This document shows, in pieces, positions 1 to 6,058 of a DNA stretch of 7,270 nt (the first letter of the stretch is position 1; each line of letters opens with the position of its first letter). This DNA comes from Lachnoclostridium sp. UBA7482 (GTDB lineage Bacteria > Bacillota > Clostridia > Lachnospirales > Lachnospiraceae), in NCBI GenBank assembly GCA_002479645.1, contig DLOO01000026.1, positions 1 to 7,270 of the forward strand, read 5' to 3'. The notes below the pieces were generated by a model, which was not told the origin of the DNA, did not search any database, and saw only the letters and a program-made list of their open reading frames with translations. The position numbers and the translations under genes are program-made.

Positions 1-26
1 CTTGACTAAATAGGGAGGAAAAGCCA

Positions 27-668
27 ATGATGGAGATGGAAAAGGTCAGAAACCGTAAGCTTGCGGAGCAGGTTGTTCGTGCTCTGAATGGAAGAAATAT
101 GGAGGCACAGTTTGTTGAGACCAGGGAGGATGCGCTGGCAGCAGCGCTTGCGCTGATTCCGGAGGGCTCTTGTGTCAGCTGGGGCGGAGTTATGACAGCC
201 CATGAAATCGGTTTGATTCAGGCTCTGAGAGAAGGAAACTATGTAATCCTCGACCGAGAGGGAGCGCCTACGGCAGAGGAAAAGGCGCGAATCGAGAAGG
301 CGGTATTTACCGATTGCGATTATTATCTTGTGAGCGCTAACGGTATGAGTGAGAACGGCGTCATCGTTAACATTGACAACAATTCCAATCGTGTCGCGGC
401 TTTGGCATACGGCCCGAAGCATGTCATTATGATTGTCGGCATGAACAAGGTGGTTCATTCCGAGGAGGATGCATATAACCGTGCCAAATATATTGCAGCG
501 CCTATTAACGCACAGCGTTTTGGACTGGATACCCCTTGCGCTAAGCTTGGCAAATGCATGGAGTGCCGGCACGAGCAGTGCATCTGCTGCCAGATTCTTG
601 TGACGAGATACAGCAGACACGAGGGACGCATCAAAGTAATTCTTGTAAATGAGGATCTGGGATTCTAA
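27..668 (+). CDS. LUD-domain protein (LutC/YkgG-like, former DUF162)
   Basis: The 213-residue soluble protein has no signal peptide or membrane segment. It shows the LUD-family pattern: a glycine motif SWGGV (residues 51-55) followed by an EIGL helix, the central stretch NGVIVNID (110-117) then NRVAALAYGP, a hydrophobic VIMIVGMNKVV strand, and AAPINAQR (157-164). The C-terminus is cysteine-rich (Cys171, 177, 180, 185, 187, 188) and ends RIKVILVNEDLGF, as in the 'GRIxVILVxExLG' end of this family. LUD proteins include LutB and LutC of lactate utilisation, but this stand-alone type is widespread and its reaction is mostly unknown; no lutA or lutB lies in the window. The start follows GGGAGG (13-18) with 8 nt spacing; ATG at 30 or 36 is also possible. 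The family call is firm; a role in lactate oxidation is not supported. Confidence 0.9.
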   Translation: MMEMEKVRNRKLAEQVVRALNGRNMEAQFVETREDALAAALALIPEGSCVSWGGVMTAHEIGLIQALREGNYVILDREGAPTAEEKARIEKAVFTDCDYYLVSANGMSENGVIVNIDNNSNRVAALAYGPKHVIMIVGMNKVVHSEEDAYNRAKYIAAPINAQRFGLDTPCAKLGKCMECRHEQCICCQILVTRYSRHEGRIKVILVNEDLGF

Positions 669-717
669 ATGGATGCACACGAAATTAACAATATCGGCAG
701 CATTTAAGGAGGAAACG

Positions 718-2601
718 ATGATGAAGACAATACAGAAAATAAAACAGCAATGGAAGCGGGGCATGGCGATGGGGATGACCGTCGTTATGGTATTGGCTGA
801 GATTACTCTGGTCGGAGGACATGCGGCTCGTGCTGCGGTCGGAACTGTGACCTCGGCTCTGATAACAGAAGCGGCAGAAGAGGAAAATATCCGTGAGGCG
901 GCAACCTCGGTCGGTATCGGAACTACGGCGCATACGCAAAGCGAGATTCGTGCCTACCTTGCAAAAATGGGGGCAAAGGATACCGACCCCGTCAGTTATG
1001 CATCAACACCGTCGGTGACAGCTCCGTATGCGCCCGGCAAGGTGTCGGATGCTTCCCTGAAGAATGCGCTGGCAATGATTAACCAGATTCGATATATCGC
1101 CGGATTGCCGGAGGTAACATTGGATACGTCCATGACGGAAACCATGCAGGCGTCGGCGCTTGTGCAGGCTGTAAACCGTGGTCTGAGTCATACGCCGCCG
1201 AAGCCGTCGGGCATGGCGGATTCGTTATACAAGAAGGGCTATCAGGGCTCCGGAACGGCCAATCTTGCATTTGGATATAGAACTTTGAATTCCGCAATCA
1301 TGGGATGGATGTCTGATGAGGATGATTACAATATTGCGGTAATCGGACACAGAAGATGGATTTTGAATCCTGCCATGGGAAAGACCAGCTTCGGTGCGGC
1401 AAACCAGTTTTATTCCATGTATGCATTTGATTACAGCAAAAATTCGGACATTACCGGTGTGGCATGGCCGTCACAGCAGATGCCGATGGAGTATTTTGCC
1501 GATGACGTTCCGTGGTCCTATTCCTTTGGGGATGTTGCGGACGCTTCCAAGGTCAAGGTTACACTCACACGGAAGAAGGATGGAAAGGCATGGAAGTTTT
1601 CTTCTGCGTCCTCCGATGGATTTTTTAATGTAAATAACGATTGGTACGGTCAGGTGGGCTGTATCATTTTCCGCCCGAATAACGTCAGTTATGCGGCCGG
1701 CGATGTATTTGAAGTCGCGATTACTGGACTTCCGAAGGCTGTCCGCTATACGGTAACCTTCTTTGACGAGCCGACGGATTCTCAGCCGAAGTATGAGATT
1801 ACACTGAATAAGACGTCTGCAAATCTTGCGACGCTTAAGACGCTTTCGCTGACGGCAGCGGTGTCTCCTGCCGGATATACGGGAACGATTACCTGGTCGA
1901 GCAGTGACAGTAAAATTGCCTCGGTAGATAAGAACGGTAAGGTGACGGCAAAAAAATACGGTACTGCCGTAATCACCGCGAAATTATCAAACGGCGCGAC
2001 GGCAACCTGTAAGATTCAAACTAGATTTTATGATGTTGCAGGCTCGAACGATAAGACGAAGTCAAATTATCAGTATTATTACGATGCGGTGTATTGGGCA
2101 GCCGACAACGGAATTACCACCGGCTATAACGGCGTGTATTTCGGCCCCGAAAGAGAATGTGAGAGACGCGAGCTTTGTATCTTCCTTTGGAGAATCGCAG
2201 GCTGTCCGACCGGTTATGGGGACGCCAGGGACTATTTTAACGACATGGAAGGAAACGATACCTCTACCGCAACCAATCAGGCGATCGCATGGGCTTATAA
2301 GACCGGTGTTACCAAAGGCTACGCAGACGGCGGATTCCATCCGTATAGTACTGTAACGCGTGCGGAAACGATGATTATGCTCTATCGTGTAGCAGGCAAA
2401 CCGGCAGTGAGCGGTGAAATTACGTTCCCGGATGTTCTGGAGCAGAATTACAGCCCGAAGAGCGATACCTATAAGGCAATTCTGTGGGGCAGCCGGAAGA
2501 AGATTACGAGCGGTTACAGTGACGGAAATTTCCGACCGTTAGATAACTGTCTGCGGGAATATATCGTGACCTTCTTATATCGCTACAGTAAGCTGAAATA
2601 G
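718..2601 (+). CDS. secreted CAP-domain protein with Ig-like (BIG2) and three SLH domains
   Basis: The start is set at 718 because AAGGAGG (706-712) lies just upstream; ATG 721 is equally acceptable. An upstream in-frame ATG at 649 overlaps the LUD gene and would place 23 polar residues before the signal peptide. The product is 627 residues. It has a basic then hydrophobic signal peptide ending near HAARAA (about 35-40). A CAP/SCP-type domain spans about 114-237, with candidate cleft histidines in LSHTPP (His158) and IGHRRWILNP (His211). A beta-rich region follows to about 350. A BIG2-like Ig domain (about 360-434) contains the typical TWSSSDSKIASVDKNGKVTA pattern. Three SLH domains lie at about 437-492, 504-560 and 570-625. 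The middle SLH has an intact TRAE motif; the outer two have diverged there (RREL, LREY). SLH domains normally bind pyruvylated secondary wall polymers, so this is probably a non-covalently attached surface protein. The CAP domain's biochemical role is unknown. Confidence 0.92.
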   Translation: MMKTIQKIKQQWKRGMAMGMTVVMVLAEITLVGGHAARAAVGTVTSALITEAAEEENIREAATSVGIGTTAHTQSEIRAYLAKMGAKDTDPVSYASTPSVTAPYAPGKVSDASLKNALAMINQIRYIAGLPEVTLDTSMTETMQASALVQAVNRGLSHTPPKPSGMADSLYKKGYQGSGTANLAFGYRTLNSAIMGWMSDEDDYNIAVIGHRRWILNPAMGKTSFGAANQFYSMYAFDYSKNSDITGVAWPSQQMPMEYFADDVPWSYSFGDVADASKVKVTLTRKKDGKAWKFSSASSDGFFNVNNDWYGQVGCIIFRPNNVSYAAGDVFEVAITGLPKAVRYTVTFFDEPTDSQPKYEITLNKTSANLATLKTLSLTAAVSPAGYTGTITWSSSDSKIASVDKNGKVTAKKYGTAVITAKLSNGATATCKIQTRFYDVAGSNDKTKSNYQYYYDAVYWAADNGITTGYNGVYFGPERECERRELCIFLWRIAGCPTGYGDARDYFNDMEGNDTSTATNQAIAWAYKTGVTKGYADGGFHPYSTVTRAETMIMLYRVAGKPAVSGEITFPDVLEQNYSPKSDTYKAILWGSRKKITSGYSDGNFRPLDNCLREYIVTFLYRYSKLK

Positions 2602-2631
2602 GATTGGAAGGATTCCGAAGGAGGTAAGAAG

Positions 2632-3807
2632 GTGAAGAAACAGACAGCATATCTCCTGGGGTTTATCATTCTGACAACATTTTTGGGAATCCTTTTTTGG
2701 TATGAGCTTCCGATAAATCGAATCAAGCGTGCTTTCCGGGCGGAGGATTATAAAACCGTAGTGCAAATATATCCGGATTTGACAAAAAAAGAAAATAAAG
2801 AATATGTTCAGGAAAAACTGGCGGAGGTTGCGGATCAAATCTACGAAGACTATTTCGGTCAACATATCACGTATGAGGATGCGGCCGCTTATTACCGGCT
2901 GGTTATGAAGCGTGTTCTTCGGAAAAACAGCAGGGTATCGGAAAACAAAGAAAAGATGGATGAAATATGTCATTCGCGGGAATTGTTTTCCGAGGGAACA
3001 AATCTTCATGCTCAGGGAAAATACCTTGAGGCGATAGCGGTTTTTCAGCAAATCTCCGAACTGGATACGGAATTTCGGAAACAGGCTGACAGCGAAATGG
3101 AGGAGTGCAGGAAGGAATATTGCAGCGAGGCGATTTCCAAAGCGGATGAGTGCATTGCCAAAGGCGAATTCCGGGAGGCGAGAGAGATGATTCTGGACGC
3201 AATTGCACATTTCCATGAGGAAGTTTCGCTGATTGACAAGTTGTGGGAAATTGAAAGGTATTTGCGAGTACCCGGAGAGGAAACGGTAGAGTTTTCGTCC
3301 GCTTGGATTACTACCTATAATCTGGGAGAACTGATTGCGGAGGAACTGGAAGTCTCCGATTTTGAACTGTATTTTCCGGTGAAACTGGTTTGGGAGTTTG
3401 GCGGCGGTACGATGAAGCTGTATGTGGATAAAGAGAGCATTCAACCGGCACTGGAGGCGCTTACGGAGGATGCGGCTTCGATGGATGCTGTTTATTCCGT
3501 TGCATCGAAATTCGGAATCAGTAAAATGCAGGCGGATTTCCTTGTGAAGCTGATGTACGGCGGCTCGTATTCGGATTTTATCCTGGATTATTTTGAAGAC
3601 GAAATTAACGAGGCACTCGGGGATTTTAGTTTTCATTTGATTTACTGTGCGGATGCATCTCGAATCTATGTGGGAACGAAAAGCAAAAACGAGGATAATT
3701 TTTTGGTGTATACGGAGGAGGACGACGAGCTTATCATGACGGAATATGTGGGAAATGATAGGCTGTTGTCTTTGTTAGCGTATCCGCTTATTTGGGAGAG
3801 AAGATAA
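2632..3807 (+). CDS. membrane-anchored protein with TPR-like helical repeats, function unknown
   Basis: The start is GTG at 2632, placed 7 nt after a strong AAGGAGG (2618-2624) and only 30 nt after the SLH-protein stop. The 391-residue product begins KKQ, then has one hydrophobic segment (about 6-24) that looks like a signal anchor rather than a cleaved signal, leaving the rest probably outside the membrane. Residues about 114-148 and 166-197 are acidic amphipathic helices of TPR type (for example EGTNLHAQGKYLEAIAVFQQ and AKGEFREAREMILDAI). The C-terminal half (about 215-391) is a mixed alpha/beta region rich in Asp, Glu and aromatic residues, with a predicted strand-rich end; I do not recognise it. 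Its position after a surface SLH protein suggests an envelope role, but that is inference. No catalytic motif is visible. Confidence 0.85.
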   Translation: MKKQTAYLLGFIILTTFLGILFWYELPINRIKRAFRAEDYKTVVQIYPDLTKKENKEYVQEKLAEVADQIYEDYFGQHITYEDAAAYYRLVMKRVLRKNSRVSENKEKMDEICHSRELFSEGTNLHAQGKYLEAIAVFQQISELDTEFRKQADSEMEECRKEYCSEAISKADECIAKGEFREAREMILDAIAHFHEEVSLIDKLWEIERYLRVPGEETVEFSSAWITTYNLGELIAEELEVSDFELYFPVKLVWEFGGGTMKLYVDKESIQPALEALTEDAASMDAVYSVASKFGISKMQADFLVKLMYGGSYSDFILDYFEDEINEALGDFSFHLIYCADASRIYVGTKSKNEDNFLVYTEEDDELIMTEYVGNDRLLSLLAYPLIWERR

Positions 3808-4335
3808 ATGGTATATTATAATGAAAATGAAATCGTAATACGCAATTTGCAGCAGAGTGATGCACAAATGATTACGGACGAGGAAATTGCCCAGGGCTGG
3901 CATGCCAGTGTAGAAAAATATGAGATGAGACTCAGACACCAGGCGGAAGGCAAGTCCATTGCTTTAGTTGCTGAATATAAGGGCAAGGTTGCTGGTTATA
4001 TCAATGTGTATCCTGATTCTGAGTGGGGCGCTTTTGCAAACCGCGGATATCCTGAAATTATGGACTTTGGTGTGCTGGCGAAATATCGCAACCGCGGCAT
4101 TGGCAGTAAACTAATGGATATAGCGGAACAAATTGCGTTTGCGTACGCTGATGTGGTTTATTTGGGAGTCGGACTGCATAGCGGGTACGGGAGCGCTCAA
4201 AGAATGTATGTAAAGAGGGGATATATTCCTGACGGCAGCGGTGTTTGGTATCAAGATAAGATCTGCAGGCAATATGCCAACTGCTGTAATGATGACGATT
4301 TGGTTTTGTACTTATCAAAAAAAGTTTTAAGATAG
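3808..4335 (+). CDS. GNAT-family N-acetyltransferase
   Basis: The 175-residue cytoplasmic protein fits the usual GNAT length. The acetyl-CoA pyrophosphate-binding motif A is visible as a strand (EIMDFGVL, 83-90) followed by YRNRGIGSKLMDIAEQ (93-108), which carries the R-x-x-G-x-G/A signature. A late segment, GSAQRMYVKRGY (128-139), matches the conserved 'A.rlYeklGF' motif B. The N-terminus, IVIRNLQQSDAQMI, is the usual first strand and helix. The substrate cannot be told. ATG 3808 directly abuts the TAA of the preceding gene (3805-3807), so translation is probably coupled; a weak GGGAGAG (3794-3800) serves as ribosome binding site. The gene looks more AT-rich than its neighbours in its first codons and has no functional link to either side, so it may be a later insertion into the cluster. 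Confidence 0.92.
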   Translation: MVYYNENEIVIRNLQQSDAQMITDEEIAQGWHASVEKYEMRLRHQAEGKSIALVAEYKGKVAGYINVYPDSEWGAFANRGYPEIMDFGVLAKYRNRGIGSKLMDIAEQIAFAYADVVYLGVGLHSGYGSAQRMYVKRGYIPDGSGVWYQDKICRQYANCCNDDDLVLYLSKKVLR

Positions 4336-4344
4336 CGTGACGGC

Positions 4345-4390
4345 AAAGCAGACAGAGAGGAAATCTGTCGGAGGTGCGGTCTTGCTTTTT
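4345..4390 (+). terminator. possible weak terminator after the GNAT gene
   Basis: GACAGA (4351-4356) can pair with TCTGTC (4364-4369), and outside it AAAGCA (4345-4350) can pair with TGCTTT (4383-4388), followed by the end of a five-T run (4386-4390). The two helices are separated by an unpaired 13-nt bulge on the 3' side, so this is a poor intrinsic terminator. It also overlaps the -35 box of the next promoter. It is listed because no better terminator separates the two transcription units. Confidence 0.25.
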
Positions 4391-4410
4391 GATAATGCAT
4401 TTAGTATAAT
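4382..4410 (+). promoter_or_regulatory. sigma-A-type promoter of the B12 operon
   Basis: TTGCTT (4382-4387) and a perfect TATAAT (4405-4410) are separated by exactly 17 bp. Transcription would begin around 4416-4419, which places the start just upstream of the cobalamin riboswitch, as expected for a riboswitch leader. The near-consensus boxes and the correct position relative to the RNA element make this a confident call from sequence alone. Confidence 0.8.
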
Positions 4411-4424
4411 GAAAAATGTCAGTG

Positions 4425-4530
4425 TGTCGTCTGTCTTTCCTGTGGGAAATCAGAGGGAAACCCGGTGAGAATCCGGTGCAACCACCATTACCGTATTTGG
4501 CATGTCCATAAGTCGGAATACTCGGCGGAT
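4425..4530 (+). promoter_or_regulatory. cobalamin riboswitch aptamer
   Basis: Core cobalamin-aptamer elements occur in the right order. A P3-like hairpin UUUCC/GGAAA (4436-4440 with 4445-4449) comes first, then GGGAAA (4455-4460). A hairpin follows with stem CCGG/CCGG (4462-4465, 4473-4476) and loop UGAGAAU, matching the conserved GGTGnnAATCC. A diverged CACCATTACCGTA (4483-4495) stands where CCGCTACTGTA is usual. The B12-box-like AGTCGGAATACTCGGC (4511-4526) matches AGTCAGGATACCTGCC. P1 can close by UCGUC (4427-4431) with GGCGG (4524-4528), including two G-U pairs. The RNA would sense a corrinoid, probably adenosylcobalamin, and lower expression when it is plentiful. The downstream genes encode transcobalamin-like domains, which supports the call independently. 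Confidence 0.85.
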
Positions 4531-4566
4531 GCGTGAAGCACTGAGCACAGCGAGTGTGCACGATTA

Positions 4567-4600
4567 TCCTTGGGAGACGCCGCTTTCGGCAGGGAAGGAG
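4567..4600 (+). promoter_or_regulatory. riboswitch expression platform: ribosome-binding-site sequestering hairpin
   Basis: UCCUU (4567-4571) is complementary to AAGGA (4595-4599), the ribosome binding site of the first gene, and it encloses a perfect small hairpin, GCCG-CUUU-CGGC (4579-4590). The 5' arm of that hairpin, with the base before it (CGCCG, 4578-4582), is also perfectly complementary to CGGCG (4523-4527), the 3' strand of the aptamer P1 stem. Ligand-bound P1 would therefore leave the sequestering hairpin intact (off), and unbound RNA could open it (on). No U-tract terminator is seen, so control is probably translational. This folding is hand-drawn and inferred. Confidence 0.5.
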
Positions 4601-4602
4601 TC

Positions 4603-4902
4603 ATGGTGAAAACAGAAAAAGATACAAAAGGAAAGACAGAAGCAGCGGCATTGCTGCGCTTGAAAGCACAGGAGCTTGGCCGCATGCCGAAGAAGTCAGA
4701 CTTTTTGGATAATGAAATCAACATGGTGAAATCCTGCCTTGGGCCATGGCCCAGAGCCTTAGAGGAAGCGGGCCTGAAAGAGGTCAGCGAAGGCCGCATT
4801 GCGCGGCTTAAGAATCGCGAGGAAAAGCATATTCGCGCTAAGGTGAGACGAAGGGTCGCAAAAACGGACAAAAATGCAGGTCCGGACAGACCCGCGCGGT
4901 AG
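4603..4902 (+). CDS. small basic protein with a homing-endonuclease-associated repeat
   Basis: The product is about 99 residues and strongly charged. Residues about 16-57 (RLKAQELGRMPKKSDF ... GPWPRALEEAGL) match the homing-endonuclease-associated repeat (HNH_repeat) consensus 'lGr.Pt..df ... GsW..AL..aGl', a small helical DNA-recognition module. No HNH or other nuclease domain is present; the rest is a Lys/Arg-rich tail (RLKNREEKHIRAKVRRR). A DNA- or RNA-binding role is therefore likely and nuclease activity unlikely. AAGGAG (4595-4600) is only 2 nt from ATG 4603 but 5 nt from GTG 4606, so the true start may be 4606. An in-frame TTG at 4570 lies inside the riboswitch platform and is unlikely. 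The gene is first in the riboswitch-controlled operon, 24 nt before the DUF4430 gene. Its role there is unknown; it could be a regulator. Confidence 0.75.
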   Translation: MVKTEKDTKGKTEAAALLRLKAQELGRMPKKSDFLDNEINMVKSCLGPWPRALEEAGLKEVSEGRIARLKNREEKHIRAKVRRRVAKTDKNAGPDRPAR

Positions 4903-4910
4903 CAACGCGC
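4894..4910 (+). other. GC hairpin spanning the stop codon
   Basis: GCGCG (4894-4898) pairs with CGCGC (4906-4910) around a 7-nt loop that contains the TAG stop (4900-4902) of the small repeat protein. The AAAGGAGG ribosome binding site of the next gene (4911-4918) starts immediately after the stem. Ribosomes finishing the first gene would melt it, so it could make the DUF4430 gene's translation depend on upstream translation. The function is inferred; the pairing is seen directly. Confidence 0.45.
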
Positions 4911-4926
4911 AAAGGAGGATATCACC

Positions 4927-5952
4927 ATGAATCGTTTTTTTAAGGGTTTTATGACGTGGCTGTGTCTGGCGGCTATGATGGCAGGAACCTTGTCCGTAGG
5001 TTTTGCTGCGGATGGCGAAGAAGAAAAGCCCGATACGGTTGTATTTACCGTTGAGGCGGCAACCATTGGCTACGGCTATTTGCTTGAGCCTGTGATTGTA
5101 ACATTGGAAGAGGGCGATACGCTTGCAACGATTTTTGAGCGTGTTATGACGGCAGAGGGATTTTCCTATCTTGCATCCGACATGTATGTAAAGGCCATCG
5201 CTCCCGGCGGCGTATTGGAAAGCGGCGCCCGGAATGCAAGCGGCGTAGGTGCGGCAATGAACGTTCCGAAGCGTCTCGGCGGCGAAGTTCCGCAGATCAT
5301 TTTTGACAGCATTGCAGATATGCTGGAACTGGAGACCGTTGAGGATTTCGAGGATGGCTGGAGCCACGGCGAAGGCGCTCTCGGCGAGTACGATTACAGC
5401 TTTATGACCGGGTGGATGATTTCCGTAAATAACATATTTGGCAGTACCGGTATGTCGGAAACTCCTGTTGCAGCAGGCGATGTGATTCGTATGCAGTATA
5501 CCATGGGTTGGGGCAGCGACCTCGGTCCGAACTGGGGATTTGATTATTTTGCAACAGCAGACAAGGGCGCAATAACCACCGTAATGGCAGAAGCAAAGGC
5601 AGCAGAGGATGCGGCTGATTTGCTTGCAGATGCTAAAGTGGCGGCAGCTTATGCAGATGCCGTAAAGGCAGCAATGACCGTAGATGCAGAGCAGGCTGCT
5701 GTAGATGCAGCAAAGGCAGCGCTTGAAGCGGCGATTGAGGAGTATCGTGCAAATGAGGCTGAACCGACACCGACACCGGATGAGCCGGGGGAAGATGCAG
5801 AACCGACTCCGATTCCTACACCTACGCCTGACCCGGGTACCGACGATAGCCCGCAGACCGGTGATACCAACTGGAATCTCGTCGTTGTTTGTGCAGGTCT
5901 TGCTATGGCAGCAGCTGCGGGAATCAGAATGGCTCGCAGAGCGGAAAAATAA
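4927..5952 (+). CDS. sortase-anchored DUF4430 (transcobalamin-like C-terminal domain) surface protein
   Basis: The 341-residue protein starts 8 nt after AAAGGAGG. It has a signal peptide (1-27, cleavage near GFAA). A DUF4430 domain covers about 37-195, with the family's early strand TVEAATI, the 'eGDTl..if' turn (EEGDTLATIFERV, 61-73), the late GWMISVNNIFGS (162-173) and AAGDVIRMQYTMGWG (182-196). An Ala-rich helical stretch (about 213-277) and a Pro/Thr linker (278-306) come next. The C-terminus is a sorting signal: SPQTG (308-312), a hydrophobic segment (about 317-332) and a basic tail (RMARRAEK). DUF4430 is the family corresponding to the C-terminal beta domain of vertebrate transcobalamin and intrinsic factor. 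With the upstream cobalamin riboswitch, a wall-attached corrinoid-binding protein is the best hypothesis. DUF4430 domains also occur in other surface proteins, so the ligand is inferred. Confidence 0.9.
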   Translation: MNRFFKGFMTWLCLAAMMAGTLSVGFAADGEEEKPDTVVFTVEAATIGYGYLLEPVIVTLEEGDTLATIFERVMTAEGFSYLASDMYVKAIAPGGVLESGARNASGVGAAMNVPKRLGGEVPQIIFDSIADMLELETVEDFEDGWSHGEGALGEYDYSFMTGWMISVNNIFGSTGMSETPVAAGDVIRMQYTMGWGSDLGPNWGFDYFATADKGAITTVMAEAKAAEDAADLLADAKVAAAYADAVKAAMTVDAEQAAVDAAKAALEAAIEEYRANEAEPTPTPDEPGEDAEPTPIPTPTPDPGTDDSPQTGDTNWNLVVVCAGLAMAAAAGIRMARRAEK

Positions 5953-6058
5953 ATAATCGGACACACAGTGTCCCGGATGAGTGCGGGTTCTAAGGAATCC
6001 GCACTTGTAACCTGTCACGACCTACGCGGAAGGCGTAGCGTCGGGACTTCGGAGGTGT
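5953..6058 (+). other. intercistronic region with three consecutive RNA hairpins
   Basis: The 106-nt gap is almost filled by three strong inverted repeats. GGACAC/GTGTCC (5959-5964, 5968-5973) has a 3-nt loop. GTGCGGGTTC/GAATCCGCAC (5981-5990, 5995-6004) is a 10-bp stem with one G-U pair and the tetraloop UAAG, extendable by about three weaker pairs. CGACCTACGC/GCGTAG-C-GTCG (6018-6027, 6033-6043) has 10 bp with one bulged C. None is followed by a T run, so ordinary terminators are unlikely. Possible roles are mRNA processing or stabilisation, uneven expression of the two flanking genes, or a structured regulatory RNA. Confidence 0.6.
6051..6055 (+). promoter_or_regulatory. ribosome binding site deciding the start of the barrel protein
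   Basis: GGAGG (extended GGAGGTG, 6051-6057) lies 3 nt before ATG 6059 and 6 nt before an in-frame TTG at 6062. The spacing favours TTG slightly, codon preference favours ATG; the choice changes the protein by one residue. Confidence 0.6.

Noticed and set aside
27..668. Assignment of the LUD gene as lutC of a lactate oxidation operon
   Set aside because: No lutA or lutB partner is visible downstream, and the family contains many stand-alone members of unknown function, so the symbol was not given.
649..717. Upstream in-frame ATG at 649 as start of the CAP/SLH protein
   Set aside because: It lies inside the LUD coding region and adds 23 polar residues ahead of an obvious signal peptide; AAGGAGG at 706-712 points to 718 or 721.
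2575..3636. Long open frame on the - strand (about 353 codons) opposite the TPR-like membrane protein
   Set aside because: The product is a Phe/Ile/Arg-rich, unstructured-looking sequence without domains. The + strand gene here has a strong ribosome binding site, a signal anchor and helical repeats.
3808..3830. TATAAT at 3817-3822 as an internal promoter
   Set aside because: No matching -35 box at proper spacing was found, and it falls within AT-rich first codons of the GNAT gene, where the match is likely chance.
4570..4602. TTG at 4570 as start of the small repeat protein
   Set aside because: There is no ribosome binding site before it and the stretch is part of the riboswitch expression platform hairpin; AAGGAG at 4595-4600 supports 4603 or 4606.
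4759..6018. Long open frame on the - strand (about 419 codons) opposite the DUF4430 gene
   Set aside because: Its translation is rich in Cys, Arg, His and Ser with no recognisable domain. It is the mirror of a well-supported + strand gene with strong codon structure and has no convincing ribosome binding site.
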